NCBI GenBank assembly: GCA_022565695.1
Contig: JAIUME010000010.1
Location: 1-64,000, forward strand
Source of the DNA: Alcanivorax sp.
GTDB lineage: Bacteria > Pseudomonadota > Gammaproteobacteria > Pseudomonadales > Alcanivoracaceae
DNA: 64,000 nt
Direction of reading: 5' to 3'
Below, in pieces: positions 15,891 to 26,778 of this stretch. A program made the translations under genes and the position numbers. The notes beneath the pieces were generated by a model. That model was not told the origin of the DNA. It saw nothing but the letters and a program-made list of their open reading frames with translations, and ran no database searches. Each line of letters starts with the position of its first letter. Within the stretch, counting starts at the first letter, position 1.

Positions 15891-16766
15891 ATGAGCGCCA
15901 CAGAGATTCGTGAACTGCGTAACGCACCTGCCATGCTGCCCCTTTTTGCCAAGGCCGTCATCCGTGCGGGCGTCAAACCGGGCAAAGCCCCGCAGTTGCC
16001 GGACATCGGCGTGCGCCTCAACGATGTGGTGCTGGATCAGAAGCACCTGGCCACCTACCGCAAGGTCTGCGGCTTCAAGGCCGATGGCCACCTGCCGGTG
16101 ACCTACCCGCACCTGCACGCCCACCCGTTGTTCATGAGCCTGATTCTCGACAAGCACTTCCCGTTTGCCGCCATGGGCCTGGTCCATGTGCGCAACCGCA
16201 TCACCCAGTACCGCCCGATCGTCGAGCGCGAACAACTGGATGTGGAGTGCCGCTTTGGCGAGCTGCGCCAGGTAGAGAAGGGCTATGAGTTCGCCATCCT
16301 GACCCATGTCAGCACAGCGGGAGAGCTGGTCTGGGAAAGCGAATCCACCATGTTCCGCCGTGGCGGCGGCAGTGGCGAGCAGAGCGGCAAGACCAGGGCC
16401 CCCAAGAATGACGAGGCCGCCACCGATTTCACCGAATGGAAAGTGCCCGGCGATACCGGCCGCAAGTACGGCGCCGTATCCGGCGACCGGAACCCCATTC
16501 ACCTGTACCCGCTGACTGCCAAACTGTTTGGCTTCAAACGCCAGATCGTCCACGGCATGTGGTCCAAGGCACGTTGCCTGGCTGCCGTCACCGAACAGCT
16601 GCCGCAGGGCCCTTTCACTGTGGATGTCCAGTTCAAACTACCGATGTTCATCCCGGCAAAAGTGAAGTTCGTGCAAAACAGCGCGGGCGATCAGGGCCTG
16701 GATTTCCGCCTGCTGGCCGCCGATGGCATCAAGCCTCACCTCAGTGGTGAAGTCCGCAGTATCTAA
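15891..16766 (+). CDS. MaoC-family (R)-specific enoyl hydratase / dehydratase (HtdX-like)
   Basis: A 291-residue double hot-dog protein. The C-terminal half carries the hydratase-2 motif YGAVSGDRNPIHLYPLTAK followed by IVHGMWS, with the catalytic Asp and His; the N-terminal half is the degenerate hot-dog. Members hydrate trans-2-enoyl-CoA to (R)-3-hydroxyacyl-CoA or the reverse. In mycobacteria the relative HtdX lies beside FabG4 and FadA2; here those partners are 13 kb away. Divergent from the two membrane proteins and followed by a strong hairpin, so probably monocistronic. Confidence 0.88.
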   Translation: MSATEIRELRNAPAMLPLFAKAVIRAGVKPGKAPQLPDIGVRLNDVVLDQKHLATYRKVCGFKADGHLPVTYPHLHAHPLFMSLILDKHFPFAAMGLVHVRNRITQYRPIVEREQLDVECRFGELRQVEKGYEFAILTHVSTAGELVWESESTMFRRGGGSGEQSGKTRAPKNDEAATDFTEWKVPGDTGRKYGAVSGDRNPIHLYPLTAKLFGFKRQIVHGMWSKARCLAAVTEQLPQGPFTVDVQFKLPMFIPAKVKFVQNSAGDQGLDFRLLAADGIKPHLSGEVRSI

Positions 16767-16777
16767 TGCCAACCAAC

Positions 16778-16814
16778 CCTGTGCCCGCCACGCGTCCATC
16801 GTGGCGGGCACAGG
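16778..16814. terminator. Perfect 15-bp hairpin between convergent genes
   Basis: Arms 16778-16792 and 16800-16814 pair perfectly around a 7-base loop. It lies between the MaoC gene and the convergent VOC gene. There is no clear U-tract, but stem length and place suggest a two-way terminator. Confidence 0.65.
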
Positions 16815-16818
16815 AACG

Positions 16819-17259
16819 TCAGCAGCCCTTGAGGACGTCACCGGTGTACATGATCATCCACTGCACACCGAACTGATCGATACAGATGCCGTATGACTCT
16901 GCCCAATCGGTACGCTGCAAGGGCATGGCTGGCACCCCACCCTCCCCCAACGCATCAAACAGGCGTGTTGCCTCATCCGCCGTGTCGGTTTCCAGCGTGA
17001 TGTAGACGTTGTTGCCCACCGTAAAATCCTCGGCATAACACCCCACTACATCAGTACCCATCAGCATGTTGTCCGAACCAAGCGGCAGGCCGATATGCGC
17101 CAGCTTGTCCAGGTCCGCCTCGTCCACGCCCATGGCGTTGTCTGGAAAATCCCGGTAGAGCACCTTGTCCTGAATTTCGGTGCCAAAGACCGATTGGTAG
17201 AACGTAAAGGCTTCGAGGGTGTTGCCGTGGAAATTGAGATAGGGATTAACGCTTTTCAT
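16819..17259 (-). CDS. VOC-superfamily (PhnB/YjdN-like) protein
   Basis: A 146-residue protein made of two beta-alpha-beta-beta-beta glyoxalase-fold units, beginning SVNPYLNFHGNTLEAFTFYQSVFG and ending FGVQWMIMYTGDV, the pattern of PhnB/YjdN proteins. Despite the PhnB name, members have no proven role in phosphonate use. It has its own short upstream region (17260-17332) and ends against the hairpin shared with the MaoC gene. Confidence 0.88.
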   Translation of the reverse strand: MKSVNPYLNFHGNTLEAFTFYQSVFGTEIQDKVLYRDFPDNAMGVDEADLDKLAHIGLPLGSDNMLMGTDVVGCYAEDFTVGNNVYITLETDTADEATRLFDALGEGGVPAMPLQRTDWAESYGICIDQFGVQWMIMYTGDVLKGC

Positions 17260-17332
17260 GGAAAACTCCTTTGGCTGTTTCCCCTGGTCGCACCCCGAGG
17301 CGCCAAATCGACACTCATTATTCAGAGGTGCC

Positions 17333-17662
17333 TTAGCTCATGAGACTGATACCTGCCACCACGAGGGCAGCCAGCGCCACCGTCGTCGTGCCCGCCAGTA
17401 GCCACTTCATCCTCACCAGTTCCTTCTGTAAACGCTGGGCAGCACCATCAATCCCTTCGATGGTGAGCTGGAGCTTCTCGGCCAGCACATGCACCGATTC
17501 TGCATTGGTGGTCACCGCTGTCTGCAGCTCTTCAATCTGCTGCGCAACAATGGGATCGACCTTGCCGCTCGCAGTGCGGTAGGTAAATGCCGGGATCGCC
17601 GTCGACACGATCTGGGTAATGTAGGGCAGTGACACTTTAAGGATCGGAATCCAGGCTGGCAT
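17333..17662 (-). CDS. Small tail-anchored membrane protein, unknown function
   Basis: A 109-residue protein. The N-terminus (MPAWIPILKVSLPYITQIV) is amphipathic, the middle (about 38-82) is predicted coiled coil (VAQQIEELQTAVTTNAESVHVL) and the C-terminus is one membrane span (WLLAGTTTVALAALVVAGISL). The start at MPAWIP follows GGGGA; the frame stays open 40 codons further upstream but that part is Cys-rich and unlike the rest. No family recognised. Confidence 0.65.
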   Translation of the reverse strand: MPAWIPILKVSLPYITQIVSTAIPAFTYRTASGKVDPIVAQQIEELQTAVTTNAESVHVLAEKLQLTIEGIDGAAQRLQKELVRMKWLLAGTTTVALAALVVAGISLMS

Positions 17663-17686
17663 GGCGGTTTCCCCGAGTGAAGCGCT

Positions 17687-18142
17687 GTGGTTGCACACAG
17701 CATAACCCGGCACCGGACAGGCACCAACGCCGCACTCACGCAGGGCAATATCACACGCCTGGTTTTCCGGAGATTGCGGCATTCAGAGAGCCTGGAAGGT
17801 AACCCGGACAAGCAGGCCAAGTACCTGGGTTTCATCGACATCTATGCCATGATTGACAATAATGAGCGTATACTTTTTGAGCAGACTTACCGGAAGGAGG
17901 CAGCGACCATGACTGGATTCGTGGAACGTTACGAGGCGATCGGAAAGGAAAAAGGCCTTCAAGAAGGGCTTGAACGAGGCCTGGAACAGGGCCTGGAGCA
18001 AGGTCTGGAGCAAGGCCAGCGAGAGGCCCGACTGGCCACTGCGCGAAACCTGGTACGCAAGACACCGATGGATGACATCACCATTGCTGATCTGACAGGG
18101 CTGTCCGAAGCGGATATTCGGGCGCTACGCGGGGGCGTATAG
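17687..18142 (+). pseudogene. 5'-truncated Rpn/PD-(D/E)XK transposase-type protein
   Basis: From about 17790 the translation (KQAKYLGFIDIYAMIDNNE, EEATMTGFVERYEA-like, then GLE(R/Q)GLEQGLEQGLEQGQ and a short helical end ADLTGLSEADIRALR) matches the C-terminal third of the recombination-promoting nuclease / putative transposase family. The catalytic PD-(D/E)XK half, which should precede it, is absent, and the first ~35 codons read as unrelated sequence. It is most likely a decayed fragment; a short product could still be made. The GLEQ repeats are a coiled region typical of this family. Remnants like this mark past mobile activity. Confidence 0.7.
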
Positions 18143-18157
18143 AGCAACTGCCCTATA

Positions 18158-18898
18158 TCAGCCGCCACACACCCGGCAGCCCGGATCGCGGCGCAGGCGG
18201 AGTTGGCGCCAACTCATTGTCGCGCCATCGAAGAGATGCAATACGCCACCGACATTAGCGCCACTCAGCAAACGTAATGCGAGATGGGCCTGAAGCGTGC
18301 CCACTGTGCCAACCACCGGGCCGAGAATGCCGGACTCACTGCATAACGTATCCGGCCCCTCACCGTCGCCATAGAGGCAGCCGTAACAGGGGCTCTCCGG
18401 TTGACGGAAATCAAACACCGCGAGTTGACCTTCCTGCCGAATGGCCGCGCCGGAAATCAGCGGGACGCCAGCGGCGTGACAGGCCCGGTTGACGGCTTCG
18501 CGAGTGGCGAAGTTGTCGCTGCAATCCAGCACCAGGGTCACGCCCGGCACCTGCGTTGCCAGCCAGCTGTCATCCGCCGCCAGCACATGCGCAGTGATAC
18601 GCACCTCGCTGTTGAGGGCATGCAGCGTCGCTGCCAGTGCCTGTGCCTTGGGCTGCCCCACATCCGTTTCGCGGTAGGCAATCTGTCGATGCAGGTTGCT
18701 GCTGTCCACCTTGTCCGGGTCTGCCAGAATCAGTTCGCCAACGCCGGCACCGGCCAGATACAGGGCAGCAGGACAACCCAGGCCGCCGGCACCGATCAAC
18801 AGCACGCGGGCTGCCGCCAGCGCCGCCTGCCCCGCCACATCAAATTCCGGTAGCAGTATCTGGCGGCTGTAACGCAGCAATTGATCGTCAGTCAGCAT
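18158..18898 (-). CDS. moeB: Molybdopterin-synthase adenylyltransferase (HesA/MoeB/ThiF family)
   Basis: A 246-residue E1-like enzyme that adenylates the C-terminal glycine of MoaD or a related sulfur carrier. It shows the nucleotide site GAGGLGCP (36-43), the Arg/Gln region SNLHRQIAYRETDVG, DCSDNFATR and the zinc Cys pairs CYGC and CRVCGG. It overlaps the 3' end of prmC by 11 bases, the same order (hemA-prfA-prmC-moeB) as in Pseudomonas and Enterobacteria, so it is translationally coupled at the end of that operon. A ThiF or HesA role cannot be excluded by sequence alone. Confidence 0.92.
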   Translation of the reverse strand: MLTDDQLLRYSRQILLPEFDVAGQAALAAARVLLIGAGGLGCPAALYLAGAGVGELILADPDKVDSSNLHRQIAYRETDVGQPKAQALAATLHALNSEVRITAHVLAADDSWLATQVPGVTLVLDCSDNFATREAVNRACHAAGVPLISGAAIRQEGQLAVFDFRQPESPCYGCLYGDGEGPDTLCSESGILGPVVGTVGTLQAHLALRLLSGANVGGVLHLFDGATMSWRQLRLRRDPGCRVCGG

Positions 18899-19741
18899 GG
18901 CGTGCTCTGGGCATGAAGCCGAGCGTCACACGCTCATGGCCCGCCATGTCGCGGTGGCTGGCCAGTGCGGTAAGGCCTGCCTCGCGCATCAGTTCGCGGA
19001 CTTCCTCCGCCTGATCATAGCCGTGTTCAAATGCCAGCAAGCCGCCCGGGACGAGCCGTGTTACAGCCTGGGTGATGATCAGACGAATATCCTCCAGCCC
19101 GTCGCGGCCGGAGGCCAGTGCGGTAAGCGGCTCAAAGCGAACGTCGCCCTGCTCCAGGTGCGGATCGTCCTCGGCGATATAGGGCGGGTTGCTGACAATG
19201 GCGTCAAAGCGGTCATTGAGTTGCTCGCACCAGTTGGACTGCACGAGTTGCACATTGTGGGCGCCCAGGCGGTGGCAGTTACGCTCCACCAGATCCATGA
19301 TCGCGGCATCCATGTCGACGGCGAACAACTGCCAGGCGGGACGGGCCAGGGCCAGGCTGATGGCAATCGCACCGGTACCGGTGCCCAGGTCGGCGACGCG
19401 CAGCGGCGCATTGCCATCCAGATGGTTGAGCGCCATGTCCACCAGCAATTCGGTATCCGGACGCGGAATAAGGGTGTCGGGTGAGACCAGGAATTCATGG
19501 CCATAGAATTCGCGGCGACCGATCAGATAGGCGACAGGCTCACCTTCCACACGGCGGGCAATCCACTGCTGGAAAAGACGCGCTTCGCTGTCCGTGGGCT
19601 GGTGCTCGGGCCATGTAAACAGAAAACTGGACGGCTTGTTCAGGCAGTGCGCCATCAGCACCCGGGCGTCCACATCAGCCGTCGGCGAGTAGCCCTCCAG
19701 GCGCTGACGCGCAGCACGCAACAGCTCGCTGACGCTGGCCA

Positions 19742-19742
<1 letters not shown>
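18888..19742 (-). CDS. prmC: Peptide chain release factor N5-glutamine methyltransferase PrmC
   Basis: A 284-residue class I methyltransferase that methylates the Gln of the GGQ motif in release factors, here encoded by the gene directly upstream. It contains the N-terminal helical domain (about 1-85), the SAM-binding motif VADLGTGTGAIAISLA and the substrate motif NPPY (185-188). Its start overlaps the prfA stop by one base, so the two are coupled. Confidence 0.95.
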
Positions 19743-20826
<1,084 letters not shown>

Positions 20827-20830
<4 letters not shown>

Positions 20831-22107
20831 CTGTCATCCCCGGGCACATCGTCCCTGAGCAGCAATTCCCGCGCAATGGCCAGCGATTCTGTGCGGTTTT
20901 CCGCCGCGAAACGGCGCAATTGCACGCTGGGCTGGTGCATCACCTTGTTCAGCAGCGCGTGCTGGAAACGCCGCATGACATCTGCCGGGTCCCCACCCGC
21001 TTCCAGTTGCGACAGCGCCTTGAGCAATTCTTCCTCACCCAGACTGGCCACCTGTTGGCGATATCCACGCAACGTATCCACTGCGGTAAGCTCGCGCTGT
21101 TCACGGGCGTAGCGGGCGATGGCCTGATCAATGATCTGCTCTGCATCACGTGCGGCGTCCTGACGCTGGCGCACGTTTTCCTCAATGGCTTCGTGCAAGT
21201 CGTCGACGGTGTAGAGATAGATATCCTGCAATTTGCCGACTTCCGGTTCAATGTCACGAGGCACGGCAATATCGACCATGAAAATCGGTTTGTGCCGGCG
21301 CTTCTTCAGCGCGCGTTCCACCATGCCTTTGCCCATGACGGGGACCGGGCTGGCGGTACAGGAAATCACGATATCCGTTCTTTCCAGCACCACCGGCAAT
21401 TCTTCCAGTGTCACGGCACGGCCGCCGACTTCCCGGGCCAGCGCATCAGCGCGCTGCAGGGTGCGGTTGGCAATGGTGATTTCGGCCACCTGTTGATCGC
21501 GCAGGTGGCGCGCCACCAGTTCGATCATTTCGCCGGCGCCGATCAGCAGGGCCCGGCTGGTGCGCAGGTCCGCGAAGATATGCCGGGCAAACGATACCGC
21601 CGCATACGCCACGGATACCGGGTGGGCACCGATGCCAGTGTCCGTGCGGATACGCTTGGCCACGCTGAAGACTTGCTGGAAGGTCCGTGCCAGGTCGCCG
21701 TTGAGGGCCCCGCTCTCGTGGGCGCGGGCGTAGGCATCACGCATCTGGCCAAGGATCTGTGGCTCGCCCAGTACCAGGGAATCCAGGCCACCCGCCACGC
21801 GCATCATGTGCCGCAGCGCCTGATCATCCTGGTGCAGGTACAGCACCTCGCGCAGACGTTTTTCATCCAGCCCGTGCCAGCGCGACAGCCATTGCGCCAG
21901 GTCCGGAGAGGGTGCATCACCGGGTGTATCCGTCAGACAGTAGATTTCGGTGCGATTGCAGGTGGACAACAGCGCCACCTCCCGCACACCGGGAAGGCGT
22001 CGCAGATCATCCAGGGCAGCAGGTATCTGCGCCTCGGGAAAGGTGAGCCGCTCACGCAGGCCCAGCTCCGCGGTAGTATGGTTGACGCCTGTGGCGAATA
22101 GCTTCAT
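20827..22107 (-). CDS. hemA: Glutamyl-tRNA reductase
   Basis: A 426-residue enzyme that reduces glutamyl-tRNA(Glu) to glutamate-1-semialdehyde, the first step of C5 haem synthesis. Landmarks are [19 protein letters not shown] at the start, the catalytic Cys50 in [23 protein letters not shown] and the NADPH domain (LLIGAGEM). The start MKLFATG is chosen from the family pattern although the ribosome site is weak; the frame is open for 67 more codons upstream and would run under the divergent TPR gene. First gene of hemA-prfA-prmC-moeB. Confidence 0.95.
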
Positions 22108-22232
22108 GCCCGGTATGCCCGCAGTGCTGCCGCTGTCTGGGTCGCGCATTTTGCGGGATTTATCCCCTTGAAACAATGTCATAGCCACTATAACGCCAAC
22201 AGGCACAGTGGGCAGTAAAGGTCCTGTGTGCC

Positions 22233-24065
22233 ATGATTGGCCCTCAATTTGCCAGCGGACACGATACCGCAATGCCCAAAACACTCTGTATGACGCACCG
22301 CACCACACTCTGCACTCATCGCGTCAGCCCCGCAGCGCCGGTGCCTTCCCGCCGCCGCCCTGGCAACGCCGCCCTGTCCGGGCTGCTGCTGGCACTGCTG
22401 CTCAGCGGGTGTGCCAGCCAAACGCCAGCGCCGTCCATTGAGGCAGTTGAAACACTTCCCGAGCCCCGCGCTACGGCACCGTATGACACGACAGTCATTG
22501 CGGATTTGCTGCTGGCAGAGCTGGCAGCGCAACGGAATCAGCTGGATGTGAGCCTGGCCTACTACACGCAAACCGCACGGCGCACGCGCAGCCCGGAGGT
22601 CACCGGCCAGGCGGCACGACTGGCAGCCTATATGGAAGACCCCGCGTTGGCACTGGAAATGTCCGAGCGCTGGCTGGCCATGGCGCCCGGCGATACCACG
22701 GCCATGGAGATCGCCGCGCTCTCCCACGTCAGCCTGGGCAATGCCGATGCGGCGGCCGGCTATATCGACAGGCTCCTGGCTGCGGACCCTGACACCGCGC
22801 TGGTCCGGCTGGTCACCCAGGCCCGCAACCTGGATCAGGCGGGCAATACCGAGCTGCTGGCTGCGCTGGCCCAGCTCACCGACCGCTACCCGGAACAGGC
22901 CGCATTATGGTACGCCCGCGCCCTGCATCTGAAACTGGAAGGGCAACTGGAAGCCGCCCTCGACGCCAACGATCAGGCCCTGCGCCGGCAACCCAAACAT
23001 GAAGATGCATTGCTTTTAAAAGGGCGCCTGCTGTCCGAGCTGGGACGTGGCAACGAGGCCCAACGGCACATGCGCCGCCTGGTGCGTCAATACCCGGAAG
23101 CACGCCGTGTGCGGGTGCTTTATGTTCGCCTCCTGCTGGAATCAGGCGATGACGAAGAAGCCTTCCGTCAGCTCGAAACCCTGGCCAGGCAGCACCCGGA
23201 CGACCAGGATCTGCGCCTGTCGCTGGCCTTGTACGGGCTGGAACACGGCGCCCGCGAACGCTCCATAGCGGTACTGAGGCAGCTGGTGGAAGAGGGCTAC
23301 CGGGAGGACGAGATTCACGGCTATCTGGCCCAGGCAGCAGAGGCGGATGGCGAGACACAGATCGCGATCGGCCACTACCTTGCCATTCGCGACCCGGACA
23401 TGGCGTTGCGCGCCCGGGTGCAGGCCGCACGGCTGTATCAGGATAGCGGTGACACGGCCAACAGCCATGCGCTGATGGCGGATCTGCGTGACCACTATCC
23501 GGCACAGTTACCACTGCTGTATGCCGCCGAAGCAGAGATGCTGTCAGACCAGAACCCGGAAGCCGCCCTGGCGCTCCTGGACGAAGCCCTGGGCGAGTTG
23601 CCGGACAGTGTCGAACTGCTTTATGCGCGAGCCCTGGCCTCGGAGCGTCTCGACAAGCTGGACCGCACAGAAGCCGATCTGCGCCGCATCCTGGTATTGC
23701 GACCGGACGATCCTGATGCCCTCAATGCCCTGGGCTATACCCTGACCGACCGCACGGAACGCCATGAAGAAGCCTTTGGCTACATCGAGCGCGCGCTGGC
23801 GCAGCGGCCGGACAACCCCGCCATCATGGACAGCATGGGCTGGGTACTTTTTAACCTGGGCCGGCCGGAAGAGGCGCTGATCTACCTGGAGCAGGCCTAT
23901 GCCCTGTATCCGGATGACGAGATTGCAGCGCATCTGGGTGAGGTGCTGTGGAGCCTGGGTTATGAAGCCGAAGCCCGGGACATCTGGGCTGATTCCCTGC
24001 AACGCGAACCTGACGGGCGGCACGTGCCCCGCGTCATGGAGCGGCTGCTGGAGGATGATGCGTGA
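22233..24065 (+). CDS. TPR-repeat lipoprotein
   Basis: A 610-residue lipoprotein of tandem tetratricopeptide repeats from about 85 to the end. The lipobox LLSGC (Cys60 counted from the first ATG) follows a long Arg/Pro-rich leader; starts at codons 14 and 20 would give a more usual signal peptide. AAAGG lies 11 bases before the first ATG. The late repeats (DPDALNALGYTLTDR, NPAIMDSMGWVLFNLGR) are the best preserved. Equivalent genes sit between hemA and lolB in Pseudomonas (PA4667 type). It overlaps the lolB start by four bases. It is probably an outer-membrane scaffold; its exact role is unknown. Confidence 0.88.
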   Translation: MIGPQFASGHDTAMPKTLCMTHRTTLCTHRVSPAAPVPSRRRPGNAALSGLLLALLLSGCASQTPAPSIEAVETLPEPRATAPYDTTVIADLLLAELAAQRNQLDVSLAYYTQTARRTRSPEVTGQAARLAAYMEDPALALEMSERWLAMAPGDTTAMEIAALSHVSLGNADAAAGYIDRLLAADPDTALVRLVTQARNLDQAGNTELLAALAQLTDRYPEQAALWYARALHLKLEGQLEAALDANDQALRRQPKHEDALLLKGRLLSELGRGNEAQRHMRRLVRQYPEARRVRVLYVRLLLESGDDEEAFRQLETLARQHPDDQDLRLSLALYGLEHGARERSIAVLRQLVEEGYREDEIHGYLAQAAEADGETQIAIGHYLAIRDPDMALRARVQAARLYQDSGDTANSHALMADLRDHYPAQLPLLYAAEAEMLSDQNPEAALALLDEALGELPDSVELLYARALASERLDKLDRTEADLRRILVLRPDDPDALNALGYTLTDRTERHEEAFGYIERALAQRPDNPAIMDSMGWVLFNLGRPEEALIYLEQAYALYPDDEIAAHLGEVLWSLGYEAEARDIWADSLQREPDGRHVPRVMERLLEDDA

Positions 24066-24679
24066 CCTTGCACATGACCTTTCACATGACCCGGCCCACG
24101 ACCCTAATCCTGCGCAATGCCGCGGCACTGCTCGCCATCACGCTCCTGTTGAGCGCCTGCCAGACGCGCCAGGTGCTGGATATTGACGACTTCGACCGGG
24201 CCGAGGACCTGAAGCACTGGGACATCAGCGGCCGGCTGGGCTATCGCACTGCGGCCGATGGTGGCAACGCCAGCCTGGACTGGCGCCAGCGGGAAGAAGG
24301 GGGCCGCATCCACTTCTCGGGCCCCCTGGGCTTCGGTAGCGCCGAACTGGTCTGGGATGATCGGCTGGCCACCCTGGATACCGGTCGCGAGCAGATGAGC
24401 GCGGGCTCACCGGCAGAGCTGGCCTGGCACCTCACCGGCCTGCTGATCCCGGTGGATGCCCTGTATTACTGGGTGCGCGGCCTGCCCTGGCCCTGGGCCG
24501 AGGCCGAACCGGGCTTTGACGAGGTCGGCCGCATGGACACGCTGGAGCAGTTGGGGTGGTCGCTGCGTTTCGACCGCCATCAGGACGTCGCCGGGCTGGC
24601 GCTGCCGCATCGGGTGCGCGCCAGCCTCAACGGCGACAGCTTCACCCTCATCATCCAGCGCTGGACGCCACAACCGTGA
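24062..24679 (+). CDS. lolB: Outer-membrane lipoprotein receptor LolB
   Basis: A protein of about 205 residues that takes lipoproteins from periplasmic LolA and inserts them into the outer membrane. A signal peptide ends in the lipobox LLSAC (Cys33 from the GTG start), followed by WDISGRLGYRT, FSGPLGFGSAELVWDD and a half-barrel pattern typical of LolB. GTG at 24062 overlaps the upstream stop; ATG codons at 24074 and 24086 are alternative starts. It lies directly before ispE, the conserved lolB-ispE-prs order. Confidence 0.92.
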   Translation: MTLHMTFHMTRPTTLILRNAAALLAITLLLSACQTRQVLDIDDFDRAEDLKHWDISGRLGYRTAADGGNASLDWRQREEGGRIHFSGPLGFGSAELVWDDRLATLDTGREQMSAGSPAELAWHLTGLLIPVDALYYWVRGLPWPWAEAEPGFDEVGRMDTLEQLGWSLRFDRHQDVAGLALPHRVRASLNGDSFTLIIQRWTPQP

Positions 24680-24689
24680 GCGAGACATC

Positions 24690-25559
24690 TTGAGCCAGAC
24701 GCCACTGACACTGCCGGCGCCCGCCAAGCTCAATCTGTTCCTGCACATCACCGGGCGCAGGCCGGACGGCTACCACACGCTGCAAACGCTGTTCACCCTG
24801 CTGGATGTGGGCGATCAGCTTGATTTCAGCCCGGCAGACACGCTGCACCTGGACGCACCGGGCGAGTTGGGCAGCCCGCAAGACAATCTGGTCTGGCGTG
24901 CCGCCACCCTGCTGCAGGCGCACACCGGATGCCAGCAGGGGGCGCATATCCGGTTGCACAAGCAGCTCCCGGCGGGCGGTGGTGTCGGCGGTGGCTCCAG
25001 TGACGCCGCCACCACCCTGCTGGGTCTGAACCGGCTCTGGGGGCTGGGCTGCTCGCTGGATGAACTCGCGGCGCTGGGCGTGCAGCTCGGTGCCGATGTG
25101 CCGGTGTTTGTGCACGGCCGCAGCGCCTTTGCCGAGGGCATCGGTGAACAGCTCACCGCCGTGACGCTCCCGCCACAGGATTACCTCGTGATACATCCCG
25201 GTGTGTCTGTCGCCACAGCACAAATTTTCAATCACCGGGAATTGACAAGGAATACCCCCGTCAGTACAGTAGCGGCCTTTCTCGAGCCCGCCACCCGCCG
25301 CGCTTTTCGCAACGATTGCGAGCCGGTTGTACGACAGCTTTTTTCGGCCGTCGACACGGCAATGACATGGCTTGAGGAGAAGGTTGGCGAAAGCCATCTG
25401 ACCGGAACCGGCGCCTGTGTTTTTGCCCCGGTTACCGATCGGCAGTCCGCCGCGACATTGCTCGCGGGATTGCCACCGCGCTGGACAGGTTTCGTCGCGC
25501 GAAGCTGTACTGTTTCGCCTCTGCATCAGGCACTGGGAGAACACCTCCCGGCACGCTGA
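24690..25559 (+). CDS. ispE: 4-diphosphocytidyl-2-C-methyl-D-erythritol kinase
   Basis: A 289-residue GHMP kinase of the non-mevalonate isoprenoid pathway that phosphorylates CDP-methylerythritol. Catalytic Lys13 is in PAKLNLFLHI, the ATP loop PAGGGVGGGSSDAATTL is at about 94-110 and the Asp in GADVPVF is in place. The only start giving the normal N-terminus (SQTPLTLPAPAKLN) is a TTG at 24690, ten bases after the lolB stop; the alternative upstream ATG would add 78 unrelated residues. TTG use here would lower translation. Confidence 0.92.
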   Translation: MSQTPLTLPAPAKLNLFLHITGRRPDGYHTLQTLFTLLDVGDQLDFSPADTLHLDAPGELGSPQDNLVWRAATLLQAHTGCQQGAHIRLHKQLPAGGGVGGGSSDAATTLLGLNRLWGLGCSLDELAALGVQLGADVPVFVHGRSAFAEGIGEQLTAVTLPPQDYLVIHPGVSVATAQIFNHRELTRNTPVSTVAAFLEPATRRAFRNDCEPVVRQLFSAVDTAMTWLEEKVGESHLTGTGACVFAPVTDRQSAATLLAGLPPRWTGFVARSCTVSPLHQALGEHLPAR

Positions 25560-25598
25560 GCAAGGCAAACCCTGCTTCGCCATGACAAAAGTTTGCGT

Positions 25599-25674
25599 TG
25601 GGGTATAGCCAAGTTGGTAAGGCAGCGGGTTTTGATCCCGTCATTCCCAGGTTCGAGTCCTGGTACCCCAGCCA
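25599..25674 (+). tRNA. tRNA-Gln (UUG)
   Basis: A full cloverleaf: acceptor TGGGGTA/TACCCCA, D-arm with AGTTGGTA, anticodon loop TTTTGAT with anticodon TTG at 25632-25634, T-arm GGTTCGAGTCC and encoded CCA (25672-25674). It lies between ispE and prs, as in Pseudomonas and relatives. Confidence 0.95.
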
Positions 25675-25805
25675 CTTTCATTGAAGATGTCCCGGGACAT
25701 AGCGGGCATCTTCAGGACACGACAGCGCCGGCCCGCCGCTACCTGCATCAGCGTCACTCCCTGCGTTGTCTCCGTTTCAACTGACACGATCCTCGGGGAG
25801 CGCCA

Positions 25806-26765
25806 GTGTCCAAACTCGTCGTCTTTACCGGAAACGCCAATCCCGAACTCGCCCAGGCCATGGTCCGCCAGCTGAATATTCCGCTGGGCGCGGCTGATGT
25901 GGGGACTTTCAGTGATGGCGAAGTCGCTATCGACATCCACGAAAATGTGCGCGGCAAGGACGTCTTCATCGTCCAGTCCACCTGCAACCCCACCAATAAC
26001 AACCTGATGGAAATCCTGGTCATGGCCGATGCCCTGCGGCGCTCGTCCGCAGGCCGTATCACCGCCGTGATCCCGTATTTCGGCTACGCCCGTCAGGATC
26101 GCCGGGTGCGCTCTGCCCGCGTACCGATCACCGCCAAGGTGGTTGCCGACATGATCACCGCCGTCGGCGTGGATCGGGTGGTGACCGTGGATCTGCACGC
26201 TGACCAGATTCAGGGCTTTTTCGACATCCCGGTGGACAACGTCTACGCCACACCGCTGATCGTGGCCGACATCGAACGCCAGAACTACGAAGACATGATG
26301 GTTGTGTCCCCGGACGTCGGTGGCGTGGTGCGTGCCCGGGCACTGGCCAAGCAGCTCAACGATGCCGACCTGGCCATCATCGACAAGCGCCGCCCGAAGG
26401 CCAACGAATCCCAGGTGATGCACATCATCGGTGAGGTGGAAGGCCGCAGCTGTGTGCTGGTGGACGACATGGTGGATACCGCCGGCACCCTGTGCAAGGC
26501 GGCCAAGGCACTGAAAGAGCACGGCGCTACCCGGGTGGTCGCCTACTGTACCCACCCGGTGCTTTCCGGCGCGGCCATTGCCAACATCAAGGATTCCGAG
26601 CTGGACCAGCTGGTCGTCACCGATACCATCCCGCTGTCCGCCGCCGCCCGCGATTGCGGCCGCATCCGGGTGCTATCGCTGGCGCCGATGCTGGCGGAGA
26701 CCATCCGCCGGGTGAACAACGAGGAATCCCTGTCAGCCATGTTCGACCGTCTCGGGCTGGTCTGA
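25806..26765 (+). CDS. prs: Ribose-phosphate pyrophosphokinase
   Basis: A 319-residue class I PRPP synthetase that transfers pyrophosphate from ATP to ribose-5-phosphate, feeding purine, pyrimidine, histidine and NAD synthesis. Landmarks: [16 protein letters not shown] (ATP loop), [17 protein letters not shown] and the PRPP loop DDMVDTAGT from Asp220. It begins with GTG at 25806 behind GGGGAG; a 131-base leader separates it from tRNA-Gln. Confidence 0.97.
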   Translation: MSKLVVFTGNANPELAQAMVRQLNIPLGAADVGTFSDGEVAIDIHENVRGKDVFIVQSTCNPTNNNLMEILVMADALRRSSAGRITAVIPYFGYARQDRRVRSARVPITAKVVADMITAVGVDRVVTVDLHADQIQGFFDIPVDNVYATPLIVADIERQNYEDMMVVSPDVGGVVRARALAKQLNDADLAIIDKRRPKANESQVMHIIGEVEGRSCVLVDDMVDTAGTLCKAAKALKEHGATRVVAYCTHPVLSGAAIANIKDSELDQLVVTDTIPLSAAARDCGRIRVLSLAPMLAETIRRVNNEESLSAMFDRLGLV

Positions 26766-26778
26766 CCTCCTCCCCCGC

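Noticed and set aside
20920..22101. 393-codon frame antisense to hemA
   Set aside because: It lies wholly within hemA, which is certain from its motifs; no independent support.
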